64,000 nt of DNA from Mycolicibacterium agri (GTDB lineage Bacteria; Actinomycetota; Actinomycetes; Mycobacteriales; Mycobacteriaceae). The notes below the pieces were generated by a model. That model made no database searches, had not been told where the DNA came from, and saw nothing but the letters and a program-made list of their open reading frames with translations. The stretch lies in assembly GCF_002553505.1 (NCBI RefSeq), contig NZ_PDCP01000003.1, forward strand, positions 124,001-188,000, written 5' to 3'. Shown here one piece after another: positions 58,930-64,000 of this stretch. Numbering within the stretch: position 1 is the first letter of the stretch; each line of letters begins with the position of its first letter. A program made the translations under genes and the position numbers.

Positions 58930-60170
58930 CAGTTCCGTCCGTACGGCGTGTAGGGGTAGTCCGTGATCGATTGATAACCGTCGTCGGTGATCACCACGAT
59001 CTCCTCACTGCGATAGCCGCCGGTGCCGTCCTCCCACACCACGGGCTCGAGCACCAGCAGCATCCCTGCGGGGAAGACGAAGTTGTCGTCGAACTCCTCA
59101 CCGAGATCGGTTCCGATCATCGGCATTTCGGCGGCGTTGGTGCCGATGCCGTGACCCAGATAGAAGTGCGGCAGCCACGGTTTGGCGCCGCCGTTGGCGG
59201 CGATCGCGGCGCGCGCCAGGTCACCGCTGGTGGCACCGGCCTTGGTGACCGACAGCACCGCGGACAGAATCTCCTGCCATTTCTCGAATTGCGCGTGCTG
59301 GCGGTCGGACACCTCGTCGCCGACGAGCCAGGTGCGGCCGAAGTCCGAGCAATACCCCTTGTAGGTGATGCTGACGTCGGTCCACAGCACGTCGCCGCGT
59401 TCGAGTTCCCGCTCGGTGGTGAGCAGCGGCAGCGCCAGGTCGCCGGTGGTGGTCCACACCGAACCGCTCGTCTTGGTGGTGGGCATCACCTGCCATATCG
59501 CCTCGAGCATGTTGGCGGTGGCGCCGAGTTCGAAGGCCCGGCGCACGAACGCCGCCGACAGGTCGACCTGGCGCACCCCGGGTGCGAGCGCCTTCTGCAC
59601 GTCGACCATCGCTTCCTCGGTGATGCGGCAGGCGTTGCGCACGCACGAGATCTGGTCGGGCGTCTTGACCAGCTTGGCGGTGCCGACGACCGGCGCGGCG
59701 TCCGACGGCGGTCCGGACGCGAACAGCCGCGCCTGGGCCCTGCGCATGGCGCCGGTCAACTCGTCGACGGCGACCTTTGCGCCCGCGGGCAGCAACTCGG
59801 CCAGCACCGACTCGAAACGCGCGACGCCCTCGTCGAATTCGAGGTAGAGCGGCGGATGGATGTGGTCCTCGGGCACTTCGGTTTCCGACGCCGAGCCCTC
59901 CCGCAGCGGCATGAACACGTGCGGGTGCTCGTCGTCGGCCAGCACGACCGCGACCGGTCGTTCGACGTGCGACAGACCCGCATCCAGCAGCGGCCAGCTG
60001 ATGCCGGTGGCGTACACGACGTTGCCGTTGCCCAGCAGGATGACCGCGTCGACGCCCTTCTCTTTCATGGAATCGCGAAGACGTGCCCCGCACTCCAGGT
60101 ACATGCGGGCGGTGTCGGGCAGATCCGGGATGTCGATCGCGGAGCTGCCCCTGGTTGCGAATGTTGTCAT
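58929..60170 (-). CDS. M24-family peptidase/hydrolase (aminopeptidase P-like)
   Basis: This 413-residue M24-fold enzyme has an apparently complete dinuclear metal site: Asp in LWTDVS, Asp in CSDFGRT, His in LGHGIG, Glu in LVLEP and Glu in RSEEIVVI. The family includes Xaa-Pro aminopeptidases and dipeptidases but also DMSP lyase and other amide- or C-S-cleaving enzymes, so peptidase activity is not assured. Its partner with a degenerate site lies directly downstream. It is adjacent to the ACMSD-like gene and in an operon with P450, hydratase and CoA-transferase, so a catabolic role is more likely than peptide turnover. Confidence 0.9.
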   Translation of the reverse strand: MTTFATRGSSAIDIPDLPDTARMYLECGARLRDSMKEKGVDAVILLGNGNVVYATGISWPLLDAGLSHVERPVAVVLADDEHPHVFMPLREGSASETEVPEDHIHPPLYLEFDEGVARFESVLAELLPAGAKVAVDELTGAMRRAQARLFASGPPSDAAPVVGTAKLVKTPDQISCVRNACRITEEAMVDVQKALAPGVRQVDLSAAFVRRAFELGATANMLEAIWQVMPTTKTSGSVWTTTGDLALPLLTTERELERGDVLWTDVSITYKGYCSDFGRTWLVGDEVSDRQHAQFEKWQEILSAVLSVTKAGATSGDLARAAIAANGGAKPWLPHFYLGHGIGTNAAEMPMIGTDLGEEFDDNFVFPAGMLLVLEPVVWEDGTGGYRSEEIVVITDDGYQSITDYPYTPYGRN

Positions 60171-61358
60171 CTAGATACCCAGGAACCTCTTGATGTTTCC
60201 GCTGACGATCTTGGCGGCGTCGTCTGGGCCGACCGCGTCGACGACCGTGGCGAGCGACTTCTCGGAATACCCGAAGGTGCTCTCGTTGTGCGGGTAGTCC
60301 GACGACCAGAACACCCGCTCCACGCCGATGCGGTCGATCAGCTGCAGGCCGAGCGGGTCGACCATGAACGACGCGCTCATGTGGTTGTCCCAGTAATAGC
60401 GGACGTCGTGCTGCAGGTCGTGGTTGAACATGTGCCGGTAGGACGCGAGCAGGTGTTCGGCGTCCTGCAGAGCGGTTGGCACCCAGGCGATTCCGCCTTC
60501 GAACCAGCCGATCTTCAGCTTCGGGTGGCGATCCAGGATCCCGGAGAAGACGTACTTGGCGAACTGCTCACGGAACGAGTCGACGTTGATCATCATGCCG
60601 ACGACGACGCTGTTGTGCTGGCACGGCGTCTTCGGCGGTGTCTCGCCGATGTGGTGGGTGACCGGAAGCCCGGCGTCTTCGATCTCGTCCCAGACGGCGT
60701 CCATCGCGCTGCTGCCGTAGTCGTAGATGTTGCCGTCGTCGTCCTTACCCGGATTCAGCGGAAGCAGAAACGTCTTCAGGCCCAACGACTTCAACTGCTC
60801 GAGGGTGCTCCTCGTGCCCTTGGGATCCCACCAGTTGATCAGCCCGACGCCGTAGAAGTGGCCGTTGCTGCGCTCCTGCAGCTCGGCCATCGTCTCGTTG
60901 TAGATGCGGAAAACCCGCTCACGCAGCGTCCTGTCCGGGTAGTGGAAAAGCGCCAGCACCGCGTTCGGGAAGGCGAGTTCCTTGTCGACGCCGTCGTCGG
61001 CCAGTTCCCGGATGCGCGCTTCGATGTTGTTGGTGGCCGCGCCCGCCATGTCGTCGTACTGCATCAGCACGCGGCCGAAATCGCCGCCGACCCACGACTT
61101 GCCGTTGATGCCGACCATGTAGGCACCGTCTTCGTACCAGATGCGCGGCGCCTGGCCCTTGAGTTCCTCGGGGAAGCGTTCATAGAAGATGTCGTCGGCG
61201 ACCGAGATGTGGTTGTCGGCGGAGAAGATCTCGGTGCCCGAGGGCAGGCCGAGTTGGGCGCTCAGGCTGCCGTTGGCCTCCGCGGCCGCACGCGCATGCC
61301 GGTGCTTGGGGGCGCCGAAGCCTTCCGGCGGATAGAGCGTCGCTGTGGGAGCGGACAT
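60171..61358 (-). CDS. ACMSD-like amidohydrolase (amidohydrolase-2 family)
   Basis: This 395-residue TIM-barrel protein is paralogous to 37946-39238. Likely metal and catalytic residues are in SADNHISVADD, HHIGETPP, EGGIAWVPTAL and SSDYPHNESTFG. The C-terminus ends in GNIKRFLGI, typical of the family. Decarboxylation or hydrolysis of an oxygenated intermediate is expected. The stop abuts the M24 start without a gap, and the P450 stop lies 41 bases upstream of its start, so all are probably one operon. Confidence 0.9.
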   Translation of the reverse strand: MSAPTATLYPPEGFGAPKHRHARAAAEANGSLSAQLGLPSGTEIFSADNHISVADDIFYERFPEELKGQAPRIWYEDGAYMVGINGKSWVGGDFGRVLMQYDDMAGAATNNIEARIRELADDGVDKELAFPNAVLALFHYPDRTLRERVFRIYNETMAELQERSNGHFYGVGLINWWDPKGTRSTLEQLKSLGLKTFLLPLNPGKDDDGNIYDYGSSAMDAVWDEIEDAGLPVTHHIGETPPKTPCQHNSVVVGMMINVDSFREQFAKYVFSGILDRHPKLKIGWFEGGIAWVPTALQDAEHLLASYRHMFNHDLQHDVRYYWDNHMSASFMVDPLGLQLIDRIGVERVFWSSDYPHNESTFGYSEKSLATVVDAVGPDDAAKIVSGNIKRFLGI

Positions 61359-61399
61359 CGTCGGTACTCCAATCGGGCTGTGGGACAGGGCTGTCGGTG

Positions 61400-62641
61400 C
61401 TACCAGGTCACCGGAAGTTCGTAGACGCCGTAGGCGAGGCGGTCGTGTTTGAACGGCACCTCATCGATCGGGATGGCCAGCTTCAGCGTCGGGATGCGGC
61501 GCAGCAGCGTGTGGAACACGATCTGCAGCTCGGCGCGTGCGAGCTGCTGACCGACGCACTGATGGCGGCCGTATCCGAAGCCCAGCTGCTGACCGGCGTC
61601 GCGGGTGAGGTCGAGCTTGTCGGGCTCGGGATAGGCCGACGCATCCCAGTTCGCCGGTGCCAGGTCGAGGATGATGCCCTCGCCGGCGCGGATGGTCTCG
61701 CCGGCGATCTCGATGTCCTCGATGGCCACCCGGCGCTGGCCGTTCTGGATGATCGACAGGTAGCGCATCAGCTCTTCGACGGCGTTCGCGATGAACTTGG
61801 GGTCGTCGGAATCCCTTAGCAGTGCGGCCTGTTCGGGGTTTTCCAGCAGCGCGAGCACACCGATGCCGATCATGTTCGCCGTCGTCTCGTGTCCGGCGAT
61901 CAACAGCCCGGTGCCGAGTTGGGCGGCTTCTTTTATGCTGATCTCGCCGGCGTTGACGCGTTCGGCGAGATCGGACACCGCGTCCTCGGACGGGTTCTCC
62001 ATCTTCGCCTTGACGAGGTTGATCAGGTACTGGGCCAACCCCATCGCGCCCTTCTGGCCGTCCTCCGCGGTGGCGTAGCGGGCCAGCCCGACGTTGGCGT
62101 GGTGTTGGAAGAACTCGTGGTCTTCGTATGGCACGCCGAGCATTTCGCTGATCACCCTGGTGGGTACCGGCAGCGCGAGCTTGGCGACGATGTCGGCAGG
62201 CTGCGGGCCCGCCAGGATCTCGTCGATGCACTCGTCGGTGACCGACTGGATGGCCGGGCGCAGCCCCTCGACGCGTTTGAACGTGAACGGCTTGGACAGC
62301 ATGCGCCGGAACCGGGTGTGCTGCTCGGCGTCGGAGGTGAACACCGATCGCGGCCGCTTGTGCACGGTGGAGAGCATGTGCTCGTTCCAGTGCGGGAAGC
62401 CCTCGCGCCGGTCGTCGACGCTGACCCGCGAGTCGGCGAACAGTTCCCGCGCGACCGCGTGCCCGGTGACCAGCCACGGGGTGCTGCCGTCCCAGATCCG
62501 TACGCGCGAAAGCGGTCTGGCCGAACCCATCTCGAGCACCTTGGGTGGAGGCGCGAACGGGCACCGGGGATCGCGCTCCATCGGATACTCGGGAATCTCG
62601 GCGTTGACGCCGGACGGGTTCTCGGTCAGTGTCTCGGACAT
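61400..62641 (-). CDS. Cytochrome P450 (CYP105-like)
   Basis: This 413-residue soluble P450 has I-helix AGHETTANM, K-helix EELMR and haem loop FGYGRHQCVG (cysteine about 362). The pattern resembles the CYP105/CYP107-type actinobacterial clans. The ATG at 62641 follows GAGGAT; an upstream start would add 19 residues overlapping the ferredoxin gene. It lies 10 bases after a 3Fe-4S ferredoxin gene, its presumed electron donor. Together with the TetR gene they head the long minus-strand operon down to 53595. Confidence 0.94.
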   Translation of the reverse strand: MSETLTENPSGVNAEIPEYPMERDPRCPFAPPPKVLEMGSARPLSRVRIWDGSTPWLVTGHAVARELFADSRVSVDDRREGFPHWNEHMLSTVHKRPRSVFTSDAEQHTRFRRMLSKPFTFKRVEGLRPAIQSVTDECIDEILAGPQPADIVAKLALPVPTRVISEMLGVPYEDHEFFQHHANVGLARYATAEDGQKGAMGLAQYLINLVKAKMENPSEDAVSDLAERVNAGEISIKEAAQLGTGLLIAGHETTANMIGIGVLALLENPEQAALLRDSDDPKFIANAVEELMRYLSIIQNGQRRVAIEDIEIAGETIRAGEGIILDLAPANWDASAYPEPDKLDLTRDAGQQLGFGYGRHQCVGQQLARAELQIVFHTLLRRIPTLKLAIPIDEVPFKHDRLAYGVYELPVTW

Positions 62642-62651
62642 ATCCTCGGGT

Positions 62652-62846
62652 TCATTCCTCGATGTCGATGGCCAGGGCCGGGCAGGCCGCAGCGGCATTG
62701 CGGACGTCGGATGCCTGTTCGTCGGACGGGCTGTCGTTGAGCAGAACGACGACGCCGTCGTCGTCGCGCTGGTCGAACACCTCGGCGGCGTTCAGCACGC
62801 ACTGTCCCGACGACACGCACTTGTCCTGATTCACAGTCACTTTCAT
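62652..62846 (-). CDS. 3Fe-4S ferredoxin
   Basis: This 64-residue ferredoxin has three cluster cysteines: C10, C16 and C55 (CVSSGQC, then AACPALA). The position of a fourth ligand (residue 20) is Ala, so it holds a 3Fe-4S cluster as is usual for mycobacterial P450 partners. It is encoded between the TetR and P450 genes on the same strand, directly abutting the TetR stop. It should deliver electrons to the P450 at 61400-62641. Confidence 0.93.
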   Translation of the reverse strand: MKVTVNQDKCVSSGQCVLNAAEVFDQRDDDGVVVLLNDSPSDEQASDVRNAAAACPALAIDIEE

Positions 62847-63506
62847 TCAGGGGTGCTCCGTGACAGGTGCGCGCCACAACCCGACGATGGCATCGATCAG
62901 ACCGCTTGCGACCGCGCTCCACGTCGTGCGTGGCACCGGTTCGCCCTCGGCGAAGGCGCGCTCGAAATCGGCGCAGGTATGCATCAGCAGGTTGCGCACC
63001 ATGATGTTTCGTTCGGTGACCACGGCCATGGGCAGATCGGGCAGGCACCGCGTGATGCCTTCGACGACCCGCACCAGCGCCGGCGACGCGAGGGCGTCCT
63101 TGACCACGACCTTCTGATACGCCGGGTCGGCCAGCGCCTGTGCGGCGAACCTCGCGTACCACGTCGGGTTGCCCAGTTGCGCCAGGTGCTCGGTCAGCGA
63201 GCACACCATGCACGTGATCCAGTCCCGCAGCTCGGTCGAGTCGCCGATTTCGGCGACCATCCGCTCGAGCAGTTGCTCGATCGACGCCCGGTGCTTCTGC
63301 TCGATGGCCCGCACCAGATCGGTTTTGGTGCCGAAGTGGTAGCCGACTGCGGCGTTGTTGCCCTGCCCGGCAGCCTCGCTGACCTGGCGGTTCGACACCG
63401 CGTACACACCATGTTCGGCGTACAGCCGCTCGGCGGCCTTCAGGATTGCTTCTTGCGTGCTGCTCGCCCGATCGGCGCGCAGTGGCCTGGCGGTGGTCAC
63501 GGTCAC
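62847..63506 (-). CDS. TetR-family transcriptional regulator
   Basis: This TetR regulator of about 219 residues has its helix-turn-helix at residues ~18-62 (RLYAEHGVYAVSNRQVSEAAGQGNNAAVGYHF) and a large helical effector domain. The GTG at 63506 is preferred because GGCGAG lies about six bases upstream; the frame is open further back through a repeat, which is not coding. It heads the ferredoxin-P450 operon and probably represses it through a palindrome just upstream (63530-63541). Confidence 0.9.
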   Translation of the reverse strand: MTVTTARPLRADRASSTQEAILKAAERLYAEHGVYAVSNRQVSEAAGQGNNAAVGYHFGTKTDLVRAIEQKHRASIEQLLERMVAEIGDSTELRDWITCMVCSLTEHLAQLGNPTWYARFAAQALADPAYQKVVVKDALASPALVRVVEGITRCLPDLPMAVVTERNIMVRNLLMHTCADFERAFAEGEPVPRTTWSAVASGLIDAIVGLWRAPVTEHP

Positions 63507-63529
63507 AGTCAACTCGCCAGAGCCGATTA

Positions 63530-63541
63530 AGTCAAGCGACT
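63530..63541. promoter_or_regulatory. TetR operator candidate AGTC-N4-GACT
   Basis: A short perfect palindrome (AGTC aagc GACT) lies 24 bases upstream of the TetR start within an AT-rich stretch (TTAA on both sides). This is a fitting place for autoregulation of the TetR, ferredoxin and P450 operon. Confidence 0.45.
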
Positions 63542-63557
63542 GATTTAAATTCCAGGT

Positions 63558-63625
63558 CCCGCGAGTGGGCGTGTCTGCGTCGGACACGCCGGGAAAATCC
63601 CTGATTTCGTGCACGCTCGCGGACC
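63558..63625. repeat. Second copy of the intergenic repeat seen at 45265-45330
   Basis: The stretch shares CCGCGAG, GCGTGTCTGCG, GACACGCCG and GCACGCTCGC in the same order and spacing as 45265-45330. It fills the gap between the TetR promoter and the 3' end of the partial SDR gene. Confidence 0.7.
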
Positions 63626-63632
63626 AGAGACG

Positions 63633-64000
63633 TCATGGTCTCGGCGCGCGCGGGATGACCTTGCCCGCGACGGTGCCGCCGTCGACGGGAAGCACGGTGC
63701 CGGTGACGTACCGCGATCGGTCGGTGGCGAAGTACAGCGCCGCCTCGGCGACGTCCTCCATCGTGCCCTCGCGCTTCAACGGTCGGTCGTTGCGCATCTG
63801 CTCGCGGATCTTGTTTTCGAACTCTTCGAGCTTCTTGAGGTCCTCGCCCGACGCGGACTTGCGCACGATCGCGGTGCGAATGTTGCCGGGCGCAATCGCG
63901 TTGACGCGAATCTCATAGTGCGCCAACTCGATAGCCGCCGACTTCGTGAATTGAATGACGGCCGCCTTGGAGGCGCGGTAGGTCATGACGCCGCCGCCGG
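63633..64000 (-). CDS. Short-chain dehydrogenase/reductase, N-terminus beyond window
   Basis: The visible ~122 residues are the C-terminal half of a classical SDR. The catalytic Tyr and Lys appear in YRASKAAV, followed by VNAIAPGNI, ALYFATD and the C-terminal GTVLPVDGGTV. A charged insertion (GEDLKKLEEFENKIREQ) is longer than in the other SDRs of the window. The nucleotide-binding part and start codon lie beyond position 64000. Its role is unknown; it is separated from the P450 operon by the repeat. Confidence 0.88.
   Translation of the reverse strand, partial: GGGVMTYRASKAAVIQFTKSAAIELAHYEIRVNAIAPGNIRTAIVRKSASGEDLKKLEEFENKIREQMRNDRPLKREGTMEDVAEAALYFATDRSRYVTGTVLPVDGGTVAGKVIPRAPRP

Noticed and set aside
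58971..61424. An 817-codon plus-strand open frame opposite the M24 and ACMSD-like genes
   Set aside because: It has no recognisable motif and a composition dominated by V, R, H and D, as expected opposite high-GC codons. The minus-strand genes have full catalytic motifs and tight operon spacing.

Overview
The window reads as chromosomal DNA of an environmental mycobacterium (Mycolicibacterium-like). The DNA is GC-rich throughout. It is dense in acyl-CoA dehydrogenases, P450s with 3Fe-4S ferredoxins, TetR regulators, an F420-type luciferase-like oxidoreductase, a mycofactocin-type SDR and split aminoglycoside-phosphotransferase-like kinases. Genus and species are inferred from gene content only. 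No rRNA, tRNA, CRISPR array or transposase gene was seen.

Layout. (1) 1-8.4 kb, minus strand: two operons of oxidative catabolism. The upstream one is Rieske oxygenase, small partner, amidohydrolase, MarR. The downstream one is 2Fe-2S ferredoxin, SDR, Rieske oxygenase, small partner, TauD-type dioxygenase, P450, ferredoxin. (2) 8.5-10.3 kb: two cupins and an MTA/SAH nucleosidase. (3) 10.4-14.6 kb: a GntR-controlled island of function with an MFS transporter, an Asp/Glu-racemase-like protein fused to a GAF-like domain, a cyclic-imidase/polysaccharide-deacetylase-like hydrolase and the GntR gene. (4) 14.6-17.5 and 25.9-30.9 kb: acyl-CoA dehydrogenase, epimerase, unknown protein, LLM oxidoreductase, TetR, acyl-CoA dehydrogenase, kinase-like protein and quinone oxidoreductase. 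(5) 17.56-25.83 kb: a visibly less GC-biased insertion that splits region 4. It encodes a tripartite tricarboxylate transporter, enoyl-CoA hydratase, two class III CoA-transferase subunits, an FAH-family protein and a DUF3870 protein. An imperfect 79-bp direct repeat brackets it. (6) 30.9-39.2 kb, minus: beta-oxidation-like genes (two acyl-CoA dehydrogenases, thiolase, CoA-transferase, SDR) and an ACMSD-like hydrolase. (7) 39.4-49.9 kb: a third Rieske, small partner and amidohydrolase module with CMD, SnoaL-like, two acyl-CoA dehydrogenase subunits, hydratase, TetR and P450. (8) 49.9-64 kb: SDRs, kinase-like protein, acyltransferase, a fused double CoA-transferase, hydratase, two M24-fold proteins, an ACMSD-like hydrolase, P450 plus ferredoxin, TetR and a partial SDR.

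How it may fit together. Substrates are probably hydroxylated by Rieske oxygenases and P450s, oxidised by SDRs, activated by CoA transfer (no acyl-CoA ligase is present here) and shortened by dehydrogenase, hydratase and thiolase. The most striking pattern is duplication. The Rieske, ~110-residue partner and amidohydrolase module occurs twice, and Rieske plus partner a third time. Closely similar acyl-CoA dehydrogenases (14642-15820 and 46350-47525) accompany the two modules. One set carries ATCAAsTA-CTTG-type palindromes next to a MarR gene. The other carries GAGAA-N5-TTCTC palindromes next to a TetR gene. This suggests two parallel, separately regulated versions of one undescribed pathway. 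The substrate cannot be named from sequence.
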